From Pseudomonas orientalis (lineage in GTDB: Bacteria; Pseudomonadota; Gammaproteobacteria; Pseudomonadales; Pseudomonadaceae), in NCBI RefSeq assembly GCF_002934065.1, contig NZ_CP018049.1:53501-117500 (forward strand): a stretch of DNA of 64,000 nucleotides. The letters are read 5' to 3'. A program made the position numbers and the translations under genes. Below the pieces are notes generated by a model. The model was not told where the DNA came from and did no database searches. It saw only the letters and a program-made list of their open reading frames with translations. Positions 52,759 through 61,283 of this stretch are shown here, piece by piece (position 1 is the first letter of the stretch; the number at the start of each line of letters is the position of its first letter).

Positions 52759-54720
52759 TTACGGCAGTTCGAGGCCGCCGGCCGCTTTATGCAACGCTCG
52801 CAGGTGTTCGCCCATTTGCTTGAGATTGGCTTCGCAAGCGGCAATCTCGGCAGCGCGGGACGGATCGAGCAGCGCCCTGACTTCTTTATCCAGCTCGCCG
52901 GTCAGCGATTGCAGTTGCTTCTGGCGCTCGGCACTTTCCGATTCCAGCCGCTTGGCCTCCGAAGGCTGCGGCAGGCCGTAGCCGCCACTGTCGAGCAACT
53001 CGGCGGGGCGACTGAGGAAGCCGCTGTTGGCGAGGATTTGCTGCAACGTGTTGTTGGCTTTTTCCATGCCGCCGTTCTTCAGCTCCCGCGCATTGAGGTA
53101 GCGTTGTTTGACTTCGTCTTGGGCGAGCATCAATTGTTTGCGAAAGCTGGCCTGCTCCAGCAACAGCAACGCGGCGCTGGTTCGCAAGTCGGCCTGGCTG
53201 AACCATTGGCGGCGCTCCTGCGCATTCAGCGACAGCCAGTCTTCGACTTGGGTCTGCTTGATCGGCAGGCGCTTGCGCAGTACATCGAACATCGCCTGGT
53301 AGCGCTCGCGGAACGAGTCAAAGTGATAGCCCAGGCGCAACGCTTCGCGCTTGTCATTCAGTACGCTGGTGTCGGCCAACCCGCGTGCGCTGAGCACCTC
53401 CAGCAAGCCGTTGGGGGTGATGTTGTCCAGGCCGGTCAATTGCGGGTTGGCGCTGCCGCTGCGCAACAGCTTCAAGCTTTCCACCGCACAGTTGTTGGAA
53501 ATGAAGAAGTAGTTGCCGTCGTAGCTCCAATGCATCTCGGCGGCGTGTTCGACCGTTTCGTTGATTTCCTGGCGATTGAGCTTGAGCGGCACTGACGCCA
53601 GGCCACGCAGTTCGGTCTTGGTGTACTCGTCGATGACTTGGGCCAGCGGCAGGACAAACAGTCGCGACGGGTATTTGCCCACCAGGCCATCCCAGCTCGA
53701 CAGCTGTACGTCACCGACGAAGGCGCGGTAGGACAGCACCAGGTGCTGATCCAGGTCCAGCCGGCAATCCGGCCCGCGAGGACGGCCGGGCGCGCAGATC
53801 ACCAGGCGCAGCATGCTATGGCCCCAGCGGCTCACCAGATTCTGGTTGGCTTCGGCGAGCAGGTAGTCGATTTCGTACACACGTTCCGGGTCGATCTGGC
53901 CGAGCGGGGTCTTGGCGAAATCGTTGCCGGCGTTCAGAAAGGCGTAGGTATTGCCGCACTTATCCTGCCCCGGCGGCGCCCAGCCGAAATGTTCCTTGTA
54001 ATAGCGCGCCAGCGCGGGACGGCGACAGGCGTAGCTGGGGTCGAGGAGGAAGTACTCCATGTTGACCGCGACGAATTCCAGCGGGCTGGTGGTTTCGTAG
54101 ATATCCGGGCTGCGAACCACCTGGTTGTTATGCTGCTCGCGTTCGCCGCGACGGCCGACATATTGCGGCCAGCCGGCGAGGTCCAGCAGGCGAGGGTCGT
54201 CACTCAGGGTGTAGCGACGGTCGTTCTGGCCACGGCATTGATCGGGCAGGCCAATCAGGCCGGTGATGTTGTTCTGGCGGCTGCAACGCTGGATCAGGGC
54301 GCGCTCGTCTTTGGACCACAGGCGCGCACGGTCATAGATGTGGGTCAGTTCATGCAGCACAGTGGCGAGCATTTCCCGGCGCACGGTGCCGTGGGGGCGG
54401 TTGGTTTTGCGGGTGGCGGCGCTGCCGTCGGTCAGGCTGGCCAGCAGGTTTCGGTTGAGGTCCAGTTCGGACACCAGGGAGGCCTGGCCGTAAGCGTTTT
54501 CAGGCATCTTGTCGGTCCAGCCGACCTCGATGCGGCGGTCCAGCTGCTCGATGAAGCGCGGCGGCAGGGCGCCCATCGCTTCATCGAGCAATGCCTGGCT
54601 GGCCTGCTGTTCAGCCGGGCTCAGGCCATCGGTCTTGAGCTGCAGTTGCAGGCTGGCCTGGGCCGCACCGGCACACAGCAGCACAGCCCCGGCCAGGAGC
54701 CAGGCCTTGATTCGCCTCAC
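52759..54720 (-). CDS. DUF4105 periplasmic or outer-membrane protein
   Basis: Exported protein of 653 residues with a signal peptide (to about AQA). The middle contains a putative zinc-dependent hydrolase-like site, TVLHELTHIYDRARLW (HExxH near residue 117), then the DUF4105 core with NLVSRWGHSMLRLVI and SNNCAVESLKLL (conserved His/Cys resembling a papain-like/Lnb arrangement). A helical C-terminal quarter follows. Function unknown. GTG at 54720 overlaps the stop of the preceding DUF2388 gene (GTGA), so the two are coupled. Confidence 0.85.
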   Translation of the reverse strand: MRRIKAWLLAGAVLLCAGAAQASLQLQLKTDGLSPAEQQASQALLDEAMGALPPRFIEQLDRRIEVGWTDKMPENAYGQASLVSELDLNRNLLASLTDGSAATRKTNRPHGTVRREMLATVLHELTHIYDRARLWSKDERALIQRCSRQNNITGLIGLPDQCRGQNDRRYTLSDDPRLLDLAGWPQYVGRRGEREQHNNQVVRSPDIYETTSPLEFVAVNMEYFLLDPSYACRRPALARYYKEHFGWAPPGQDKCGNTYAFLNAGNDFAKTPLGQIDPERVYEIDYLLAEANQNLVSRWGHSMLRLVICAPGRPRGPDCRLDLDQHLVLSYRAFVGDVQLSSWDGLVGKYPSRLFVLPLAQVIDEYTKTELRGLASVPLKLNRQEINETVEHAAEMHWSYDGNYFFISNNCAVESLKLLRSGSANPQLTGLDNITPNGLLEVLSARGLADTSVLNDKREALRLGYHFDSFRERYQAMFDVLRKRLPIKQTQVEDWLSLNAQERRQWFSQADLRTSAALLLLEQASFRKQLMLAQDEVKQRYLNARELKNGGMEKANNTLQQILANSGFLSRPAELLDSGGYGLPQPSEAKRLESESAERQKQLQSLTGELDKEVRALLDPSRAAEIAACEANLKQMGEHLRALHKAAGGLELP

Positions 54721-55037
54721 AGAGCGAGGATAGCTTCGGCGAGCGTCTGGTCGCTGGCATCACGGGCTTCTGGTACGCGGGTGCGCAGGGTGTCAAAGGC
54801 GGCCTCGAGTTGCGCGCCACGGATCTCGCCATGGGTGGCGACGAAACTGGCGGCATCATCATGGGCTTCGCGCACGATTTTGGAATCGCGGATGGAAGTG
54901 GTGGTGTCAGAGGTGAAATCAATAGTGCGCGCCGAAGCACGAACCACGATGTTGCTGGTGGCCTTCAGGGTTTGCGCCTGGGCGACATCAGCCAGAAACA
55001 GCAGGCCGAGGGCGGCGACGATCAACGGGCTACGCAT
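54717..55037 (-). CDS. DUF2388 small exported protein, paralogue 3
   Basis: Protein of 106 residues: signal peptide (to about AQAQ), then the DUF2388 core TTTSIRDSKIVREAHDDAASFVATHGEIRGAQLEAAF and the C-terminal DQTLAEAILAL. Function unknown; Pseudomonas genomes have several tandem copies. It overlaps the DUF4105 gene by four bases and is the third member of the array. Confidence 0.85.
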   Translation of the reverse strand: MRSPLIVAALGLLFLADVAQAQTLKATSNIVVRASARTIDFTSDTTTSIRDSKIVREAHDDAASFVATHGEIRGAQLEAAFDTLRTRVPEARDASDQTLAEAILAL

Positions 55038-55075
55038 GGGGTGACTCCAATACAAAGATGGCTATACAAAGATGA

Positions 55076-55384
55076 TTATTGGACGAGAATTGCCTGCGCC
55101 AGTTCAAGGTCGCTTGCATGAAGTTTTGGCTGGGTGCGGCGCAGGTAATCCAGCGCGGACTCCAGGCGTGCGCCCCGCCATTGGCCGTCTGTGGCAATGA
55201 AAGCAGCAGCATCATCCCTGGCGACCCGGACCAACTTGTTATCAAACGGCGCAGACGTCACCTTGCTGGTGGCGTACGCGCTGGCAACGGTGCTCTGAAC
55301 AGAGACGTCAAAGGCCGAAGCCAATGGTGCCCAGCAGGCACAGAGCATTACTGGAACAATCAACAGGCGGTATGAAAAAGCCAT
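55076..55384 (-). CDS. DUF2388 small exported protein, paralogue 2
   Basis: Protein of 102 residues with a signal peptide (to about ASA) and the family core KLVRVARDDAAAFIATDGQWRGARLESAL, ending ELAQAILVQ. It is the most divergent of the three: the SIRD/SLRD segment is changed to APFD and WRG replaces IRG. Start at 55384 (MAFSYRLL) puts the hydrophobic signal at the N terminus. Confidence 0.83.
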   Translation of the reverse strand: MAFSYRLLIVPVMLCACWAPLASAFDVSVQSTVASAYATSKVTSAPFDNKLVRVARDDAAAFIATDGQWRGARLESALDYLRRTQPKLHASDLELAQAILVQ

Positions 55385-55474
55385 GGCACTCGACAACTGA
55401 AAACGAGCGCCAAGGCTAGCGCAATGACCGGGTGAGAGCCAGTGCAGTGACGGCCCTTCCTGCCGGCCCTGGCG

Positions 55475-55795
55475 TTAGATCGCCAGGATTGCCTGGGCCA
55501 ATTGAGCGTCAGTGGCAGTGTTCAATTGCGGTGCCTGCTGGCGGATCTGCGCCAGGGCGCTTTCCAGTTTCACACCACGGATGGCGCCTTCGCTTGCGAC
55601 AAAGCTGGCCGCGTCGTCACGGGCGGCTCGCACCACCTTGTTGTCGCGCAGGGAGGAGGTGGCATCGGACGTGGCGTCGGAGGTGGCTTTCAGTGCGCCG
55701 ACGATCGAATCGGTGGTAACGATAAAGCTGCTCGCGTTGGCGTTGGCAGCAACGGCCAACAGGGCGGCGGTGCACAGCAGGCGAAGACGGGACAT
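55475..55795 (-). CDS. DUF2388 small exported protein, paralogue 1
   Basis: Protein of 106 residues with a signal peptide (to about ANA) and the core SSLRDNKVVRAARDDAASFVASEGAIRGVKLESAL, ending AQLAQAILAI. It is the first of three tandem genes. The ATG at 55795 follows GGAGTCACCCC on the minus strand, the same leader sequence seen at the third copy, which points to recent duplication. Confidence 0.85.
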   Translation of the reverse strand: MSRLRLLCTAALLAVAANANASSFIVTTDSIVGALKATSDATSDATSSLRDNKVVRAARDDAASFVASEGAIRGVKLESALAQIRQQAPQLNTATDAQLAQAILAI

Positions 55796-56127
55796 GGGGT
55801 GACTCCTGTAGATGAGCAAATAAGGTGGCGTAGAACCGCCACAGTGAAACGGACGTTGGGCAATTGGGCATCTGACGCCCGTTCTACAAGGTTCGCCACG
55901 TGGTGACTGGATATTAGGTCACCGCTTGCTCATTCGGAAGCCTGCGGTTAACTGTTGTGGTTTTATTTATAAATACGAAAACTGTACTGGTCTGGTAGAG
56001 GGCTGCTGTTTCCGGTTCCCACATCCAGATACAACAAAGCCCGCCTCCGGTTACCTGGGGCGGGCTTTGCTTTGACAAATCAGAGTGCTGGCGGTGGACC
56101 CGGCGGGTCAGGGCCAGCGAGCGCCAA
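55796..56127. other. Upstream region of the DUF2388 array
   Basis: This 332-base region holds the array's promoter, an AT-rich tract at 55950-55990 and a hairpin terminator near the DUF1127 gene. No reading frame of note. Confidence 0.55.
56036..56068 (-). terminator. Terminator after the DUF1127 gene
   Basis: Ten-base perfect stem AAAGCCCGCC / GGCGGGCTTT (56036-56045 and 56059-56068) with a 13-base loop. It can work in both directions; the nearest 3' end is DUF1127 on the minus strand. Confidence 0.75.
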
Positions 56128-56343
56128 TCAGCGCCAGAACGGCTTGCTCAGCTCTTCGTAGCGTTGAGCTTCGCTGATACCGGCATCAGCCAGCAGACGC
56201 GAATCCAGACGAGCCAATTGGTGGCGGCTGGAGATGCGGCGCTGCCACAACATCAGGTTGGCGAGAACGCGCAAAGGCAGGGAAGCCTGGGTGTTAACAG
56301 CTTTTTCTTCGAAGAACAGTTCGGAACTGAGTGTACGTTCCAT
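56128..56343 (-). CDS. DUF1127 small protein
   Basis: Protein of 71 residues with the DUF1127 core LMLWQRRISSRHQLARLDSRLLADAGISEAQRYEELSKPFW, which is Arg-rich and helical. In alphaproteobacteria members bind RNA or affect phosphate and carbon metabolism; in Pseudomonas the role is unknown. The long upstream region carries multiple CTGTAC-type sites, suggesting control by a dedicated activator. Confidence 0.85.
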   Translation of the reverse strand: MERTLSSELFFEEKAVNTQASLPLRVLANLMLWQRRISSRHQLARLDSRLLADAGISEAQRYEELSKPFWR

Positions 56344-56661
56344 GATGACATCCTTCCGCTTGTGGCGGGATTAGGTAGTGGTTTAACTGATGCCAATGAT
56401 CCTCCTCGCACGCAAGACTCTCTAGATACAGTTCACCTGTATTGTGAGGGGCCAGTTAACTGTTTATAGAGGCTGTACGGTACGAAATGGGGGCAACTGT
56501 ACCTATGTGCACCGTGACGGTGCGAAATCGGCTTTTTCGGCGAGGGTTGTGGGATATTTCTGTAGGAAATGACCGGTACAGCAGTACAGTTTTTGCAAGA
56601 TGAGGCGATCAAACCACCGGGCTGATGAAACTGTATTGGCATCAACCCGGTTGTATATCCC
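56344..56661. promoter_or_regulatory. Operator-rich gap with CTGTAC/GTACAG repeats
   Basis: This 318-base non-coding stretch contains a perfect dyad ATACAG-TTCAC-CTGTAT (56426-56442), a palindrome CAGTTAACTG (56453-56462), CTGTAC at 56473 and 56497, GTACGGTAC (56475-56483), direct repeats GTACAG at 56576 and 56584, and ACTGTAT at about 56630. A further dyad GCACCG-TGA-CGGTGC is at 56509-56523. Sites of this kind are bound by GntR/MocR-type activators; no such regulator is encoded in the window. Confidence 0.6.
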
Positions 56662-58155
56662 TCAAGCCTTGAGCATGTACCCGGTTTCTTCCAGGTTAAT
56701 GTGCCAGCTCAGTGCGTCGCGCAGGATATGCGGGGTATGCCCGCCGATAGCGCAGGCGGCAACGAAGTAGCCGTTCAGCGCGTCGCGATACGCCGGGTGC
56801 ACACAGTTGTCGATGATCACGCGGGCACGCTCGCGGGGTGCCAGGCCACGCAAGTCCGCCAGGCCCACTTCGGTCACCAGGATGTCGACGTCATGTTCGG
56901 TATGGTCCACATGGCTGACCATCGGCACCACGCTTGAAATCGCGCCGCCCTTGGCAATCGACTTGGTCACGAAGATCGCCAGGTGCGCATTGCGCGCAAA
57001 GTCCCCGGAGCCGCCAATACCGTTCATCATCCGTGTGCCGCAGACGTGGGTGGAATTGACGTTGCCGTAGATATCGAACTCCAGCGCTGTATTGATGCCG
57101 ATGATGCCCAGGCGGCGCACCACTTCAGGATGGTTGGAGATTTCCTGCGGGCGCAGCACCAGCTTGTCCTTGTAGTGCGCAAGATTGCCGAACACATCGG
57201 CATTGCGCCGCTCCGACAGGGTAATCGAGCTGCCGGAGGCGAAGCTCAGTTTGCCCGCGTCGATCAGATCGAACGTCGAGTCCTGCAGCACTTCCGAATA
57301 CATGGTCAGGTCTTCGAACGGCGAGTCAATCAAGCCGCACATCACTGCATTGGCGATGTTGCCGATCCCGGCCTGCAGCGGGCCGAGCTTGTTGGTCATG
57401 CGCCCGGCATCGACTTCCTGTTTCAGAAAGTTGATCAGGTGGTTGGCGATGCCCTGGGTGTCGCTGTCGGGTGGCGTCACGGTGGAGGCGGAATCGGCCT
57501 GGTTGGTGATCACAATGGCGACGATCTTCTCGGGCGGGATGGGAATCGCCGGGCTGCCAATACGATCGTCGACTTTGACCAGCGGAATCGGCGTGCGAGT
57601 TGGCCGATAGGAAGGGATATAAATGTCGTGCAGCCCCTCCAGGTTCGGGTTGTGCGCCAGGTTGATCTCGACGATGACTTGCTTGGCAAAAATCGCGAAG
57701 CTGGCGGAGTTGCCCACCGAGGTGGTGGGCACGATATGGCCTTGTTCGGTGATGGCGACGGCTTCAATCACGGCGATGTCCGGCAACTTGAGCTGGTTGT
57801 TGCGCAGTTGCTCGACGGTTTCCGACAGGTGCTGATCGATAAACATCACTTCGCCGGCGTTGATTGCCTTGCGCAAGGTGCTATCGACCTGGAACGGCAT
57901 GCGGCGTGACAGCACGCCGGCTTCGGTCAATTGCTTGTCCAGGTCGTTGCCCAGGCTGGCACCGGTCATCAGGGTGATTTTCAGCGGGGACGTCTTGGCG
58001 CGCTCGGCCAGGGCGTGGGGGACGGCCTTGGCTTCACCGGCGCGGGTGAAGCCGCTCATGCCGACGGTCATGCCGTCCTCGATCAGTGCAGCGGCGTCTG
58101 CCGCGCTCATGACCTTGTTCAACAACGAAGGCAAGCGGATACGATCACGGTACAT
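56662..58155 (-). CDS. Succinyl-CoA:acetate CoA-transferase / acetyl-CoA hydrolase family
   Basis: Cytoplasmic enzyme of 497 residues in the class I CoA-transferase group (AarC/Cat1). It moves CoA between succinate, acetate or propionate. The catalytic glutamate is E288 in YSEVLQDSTFDL. GNIANAVMCGLIDSPFEDL and the C-terminal VCGTRMMNGIGGSGDFARNAHLAIFVTKS are family blocks. It is monocistronic, and its upstream side (58156-58389) faces a repeat and the pntB terminator. It probably helps acetate or fatty acid use. Confidence 0.9.
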   Translation of the reverse strand: MYRDRIRLPSLLNKVMSAADAAALIEDGMTVGMSGFTRAGEAKAVPHALAERAKTSPLKITLMTGASLGNDLDKQLTEAGVLSRRMPFQVDSTLRKAINAGEVMFIDQHLSETVEQLRNNQLKLPDIAVIEAVAITEQGHIVPTTSVGNSASFAIFAKQVIVEINLAHNPNLEGLHDIYIPSYRPTRTPIPLVKVDDRIGSPAIPIPPEKIVAIVITNQADSASTVTPPDSDTQGIANHLINFLKQEVDAGRMTNKLGPLQAGIGNIANAVMCGLIDSPFEDLTMYSEVLQDSTFDLIDAGKLSFASGSSITLSERRNADVFGNLAHYKDKLVLRPQEISNHPEVVRRLGIIGINTALEFDIYGNVNSTHVCGTRMMNGIGGSGDFARNAHLAIFVTKSIAKGGAISSVVPMVSHVDHTEHDVDILVTEVGLADLRGLAPRERARVIIDNCVHPAYRDALNGYFVAACAIGGHTPHILRDALSWHINLEETGYMLKA

Positions 58156-58283
58156 GAATGGTTATCTCAGGCTGCGGAAGCAAGTTGGGCAGTGTAGTGA
58201 TTTCAAAAAGTTTCGGCCCGCTACCATGGTCGAATGCCGAGTGGCGATTTAGAGCCTTTGGTCGGGTTTCATCCGAGTGTGCA

Positions 58284-58336
58284 CAGCGGGACGCAGAGCA
58301 TCCCTGGCTGCATTCCCACGCAGAGCATGGGAACGA
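58284..58336. repeat. Tandem small palindromes with CGCAGAGCA loops
   Basis: Two adjacent hairpins share the loop CGCAGAGCA: GGGA...TCCC at 58288-58304 and TTCCCA...TGGGAA at 58313-58333. This is a second, different repeat family common in fluorescent pseudomonads, and unrelated in sequence to the REP doublets. Confidence 0.75.
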
Positions 58337-58366
58337 AAAAACCCCAGCCTATCTCAGGCCGGGGTT
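58335..58366 (-). terminator. Rho-independent terminator after pntB
   Basis: On the minus strand ACCCCGGCCT, loop GAGAT, AGGCTGGGGT with one mismatch and a run of T residues. Confidence 0.85.
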
Positions 58367-58389
58367 TCGGGTATTGCGCTGGCGCAGTG

Positions 58390-59826
58390 TTATTCGACAG
58401 CTTTGACCATATCTTCGATAACCTTTTTGGCATCACCGAAGACCATCATGGTCTTGTCCAGGTAGAACAACTCGTTGTCCAGGCCTGCGTAGCCGCTGGC
58501 CATCGAGCGCTTGTTGACGATGATGGTCTTGGCCTTGAACGCTTCAAGGATCGGCATGCCGGCGATCGGTGAGTTCGGATCGTTCTTGGCGGCCGGGTTG
58601 ACCACGTCGTTCGCGCCCAGCACCAGTACCACGTCGGCCTGACCGAACTCGGAGTTGATGTCTTCCATCTCGAACACCTGGTCGTACGGCACTTCGGCCT
58701 CGGCCAGCAGTACGTTCATGTGCCCGGGCATACGGCCTGCCACAGGGTGGATCGCGTACTTTACCGTCACACCGCGATGAGTCAGCTTCTCGGTCAGTTC
58801 CTTGAGCGCGTGTTGCGCCCGAGCCACCGCCAGGCCGTAACCCGGCACGATGATCACGGTGTCGGCGTTGGTCAGCAGGAAAGTCGCATCGTCGGCCGAG
58901 CCGGACTTCACCGGGCGTGCTTCCTTGGAGCCTGCCGCAGCACCGGCGTCCGGCGCATTGCCGAAGCCGCCGAGCAGCACATTGAAGAAGGAGCGGTTCA
59001 TGGCCTTGCACATGATGTACGACAGGATCGCGCCGCTGGAGCCCACCAGGGAGCCGGCGATGATCAGCATCGAGTTGTTCAGCGAGAAGCCGATCCCTGC
59101 CGCTGCCCAGCCGGAGTAGCTGTTGAGCATCGAGACAACCACCGGCATGTCGGCGCCGCCGATGGGGATGATGATCAGCACGCCCAGTACGAAGGCCAGG
59201 GCCAGCATCACTGCGAAGGCCGTGAGGTTGCCGGTGAACATGAAGGCCAGGCCCAGGCCCAGCGTCAGCAGGCCCAGCACCAGGTTGAGCTTGTGCTGGC
59301 CGCCGAACTGCACCGGTGCGCCCTGGAACAGGCGGAACTTGTACTTGCCGGACAGCTTGCCGAAAGCGATCACCGAACCGGAGAAGGTAATTGCACCGAT
59401 GGCGGCACCCAGGAACAGTTCCAGGCGGTTGCCCGCAGGAATGGCGTCGCCCAGGTGCTTGACGATACCCAGCGATTGCGGTTCGACGACCGCCGCGATG
59501 GCGATGAATACCGCAGCCAGGCCGATCATGCTGTGCATGAACGCGACCAGTTCCGGCATCTTGGTCATTTCGACGCGCTTGGCCATGACCGAGCCGGCGG
59601 TGCCGCCGATCAGCAGGCCGACGATCACATAGCCGATACCGGCGGTGGCCAGCTCAGCGCCAAGCTTATAGATGAGGCCAACGGTGGTGAGTACCGCCAG
59701 CGCCATGCCGAGCATGCCGAACAGGTTGCCGCGCCGCGAAGTGGTCGGGTGCGAGAGGCCTTTGAGGGCCTGAATGAAGCAGATCGACGCAATCAGGTAG
59801 AGCGTCGTGACGAGGTTCATGCTCAT
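58390..59826 (-). CDS. pntB: NAD(P) transhydrogenase subunit beta
   Basis: Membrane subunit of 478 residues: about nine helices, then the NADP-binding domain III (VIIVPGYGLAVARAQHALKEL, then DVVLVLGANDVVNPAA and KRSMASGYAGLDNELFY). It couples proton flow to NADPH formation from NADH. It overlaps the pntAB stop by one base, and is the last gene of pntAA-pntAB-pntB. Confidence 0.95.
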   Translation of the reverse strand: MSMNLVTTLYLIASICFIQALKGLSHPTTSRRGNLFGMLGMALAVLTTVGLIYKLGAELATAGIGYVIVGLLIGGTAGSVMAKRVEMTKMPELVAFMHSMIGLAAVFIAIAAVVEPQSLGIVKHLGDAIPAGNRLELFLGAAIGAITFSGSVIAFGKLSGKYKFRLFQGAPVQFGGQHKLNLVLGLLTLGLGLAFMFTGNLTAFAVMLALAFVLGVLIIIPIGGADMPVVVSMLNSYSGWAAAGIGFSLNNSMLIIAGSLVGSSGAILSYIMCKAMNRSFFNVLLGGFGNAPDAGAAAGSKEARPVKSGSADDATFLLTNADTVIIVPGYGLAVARAQHALKELTEKLTHRGVTVKYAIHPVAGRMPGHMNVLLAEAEVPYDQVFEMEDINSEFGQADVVLVLGANDVVNPAAKNDPNSPIAGMPILEAFKAKTIIVNKRSMASGYAGLDNELFYLDKTMMVFGDAKKVIEDMVKAVE

Positions 59827-60146
59827 TACTTGGGCGCCTCTTCTTTTACTTTCGGGGCTTTTTTCTTGAACATCTCAAGCATTCGCCGGGTGACCAGGAA
59901 ACCACCAAACACGTTGACCGCCGCCAGGGCCACAGCCAGGGTGCCCATGGTCTTGCCCAGCGGTGTGACCGTGAGGGCGGCGGCGAGCATGGCGCCGACT
60001 ATCACGATTGCCGAAATGGCGTTGGTCACGGCCATCAACGGCGTGTGCAGCGCGGGTGTCACGTTCCAGACCACGTGGTAACCGACATAAATCGCCAGCA
60101 CAAAGATGATCAGGTTGTAGATACCGGGGGAGATAAGCTCTTCCAT
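59826..60146 (-). CDS. pntAB: NAD(P) transhydrogenase subunit alpha part 2
   Basis: Protein of 106 residues corresponding to the membrane part of PntA, with three helices and [12 protein letters not shown] at the end. In enterics this is fused to the NAD domain; here it is a separate gene, as in many pseudomonads. It lies 15 bases after pntAA. Confidence 0.93.
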   Translation of the reverse strand: MEELISPGIYNLIIFVLAIYVGYHVVWNVTPALHTPLMAVTNAISAIVIVGAMLAAALTVTPLGKTMGTLAVALAAVNVFGGFLVTRRMLEMFKKKAPKVKEEAPK

Positions 60147-60161
60147 CGTCTGAATCCCTGC

Positions 60162-61283
60162 TTAGGCGTTTTTGCGGATGACTTGTCCGTCGCGGCACAT
60201 CAGGCACGCGGCGACGATGTCGTCTTCGAGGTTGATTTCAAACTGCCCTTCCTGGGTGAACACCAGTTTCAGGAAGTCCAGCAGGTTGCGCGCGTACAGG
60301 GCCGAGGCATCGGCTGCCACGGCGCCGGCCAGGTTGGTGGGGCCGCAGATAATTACGCCGTTTTCCACCACGACCTGATCTGCGACTGTCAGCGGGCAGT
60401 TGCCGCCCTGGGCTGCCGCGAGGTCGATGACCACCGAGCCGGGCTTCATCTGCGCGACGGTTTCGGCGCTGAGCAAGGTCGGCGCTTTACGGCCGGGGAT
60501 TAACGCCGTGGTGATGACGATGTCGGCCTGCCTGGCGCGCTCATGCACAGCCAGGGCCTGGCGCTGCATCCAGCTGCTGGGCATGGGACGTGCGTAACCG
60601 CCGACGCCGACCGCGCATTCGCGCTCCTCATCGGTTTCGTAAGGCACATCAACGAACTTGGCACCGAGGGATTCGATCTGCTCCTTCACGGCCGGGCGAA
60701 CGTCAGACGCTTCGATCACCGCACCCAGGCGTTTCGCCGTGGCAATCGCCTGAAGGCCTGCAACGCCGGCGCCGAGGATCAACACGCGAGCGGCTTTCAC
60801 CGTGCCTGCGGCAGTCATCAACATCGGCATGAAGCGCGGGTAGTGGTGGGCAGCCAGCAACACGGCCTTATAGCCGGCGATATTGGCTTGGGAGGACAGC
60901 ACATCCAGGCTCTGGGCCCGGGAGGTGCGTGGCGCAGCTTCGAGCGCGAAGGCCGTGATGCCGCGCTCTGCGAGCTTGGCGATGGTTTCGTTGCTGAACG
61001 GGTTGAGCATGCCCACCAATACGGTGCCGCTTTTGATCAGCGCCAGTTCGCTGTCGCTGGGAGCAACCACCTTGAGGATCAGTTCGGCGCCAAACGCATC
61101 GCTGGCGCTGCCAATGGTTGCGCCTGCCGTTTCATAGGCACTGTCGACGATGCTGGCTTTGATGCCGGCGCCGCTTTGTACAGTGACCTTATGGCCCTGG
61201 CCGATCAGCTTCTTGATGGTTTCCGGGGTGGCAGCCACCCGCGTTTCACCGGTCTGGGTTTCGAGAGGAACACCAATGTGCAC
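60162..61283 (-). CDS. pntAA: NAD(P) transhydrogenase subunit alpha part 1
   Basis: Soluble NAD-binding subunit of 373 residues, related to alanine dehydrogenase: MHIGVPLETQTGETRVAATPETIKKL at the N terminus and VLILGAGVAGLQAIATAKRLGAVIEASDVR as the Rossmann motif, then the RQADIVITTALIPGRKAP block. GTG at 61283 is the start because GGAG lies eight bases before it and the sequence matches the family; the longer frame upstream is unlike it. Confidence 0.94.
   Translation of the reverse strand: MHIGVPLETQTGETRVAATPETIKKLIGQGHKVTVQSGAGIKASIVDSAYETAGATIGSASDAFGAELILKVVAPSDSELALIKSGTVLVGMLNPFSNETIAKLAERGITAFALEAAPRTSRAQSLDVLSSQANIAGYKAVLLAAHHYPRFMPMLMTAAGTVKAARVLILGAGVAGLQAIATAKRLGAVIEASDVRPAVKEQIESLGAKFVDVPYETDEERECAVGVGGYARPMPSSWMQRQALAVHERARQADIVITTALIPGRKAPTLLSAETVAQMKPGSVVIDLAAAQGGNCPLTVADQVVVENGVIICGPTNLAGAVAADASALYARNLLDFLKLVFTQEGQFEINLEDDIVAACLMCRDGQVIRKNA

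Noticed and set aside
56433..56645. 70-codon minus-strand frame in the operator-rich gap
   Set aside because: It covers the repeat cluster, has no ribosome site and its composition is set by the repeats.
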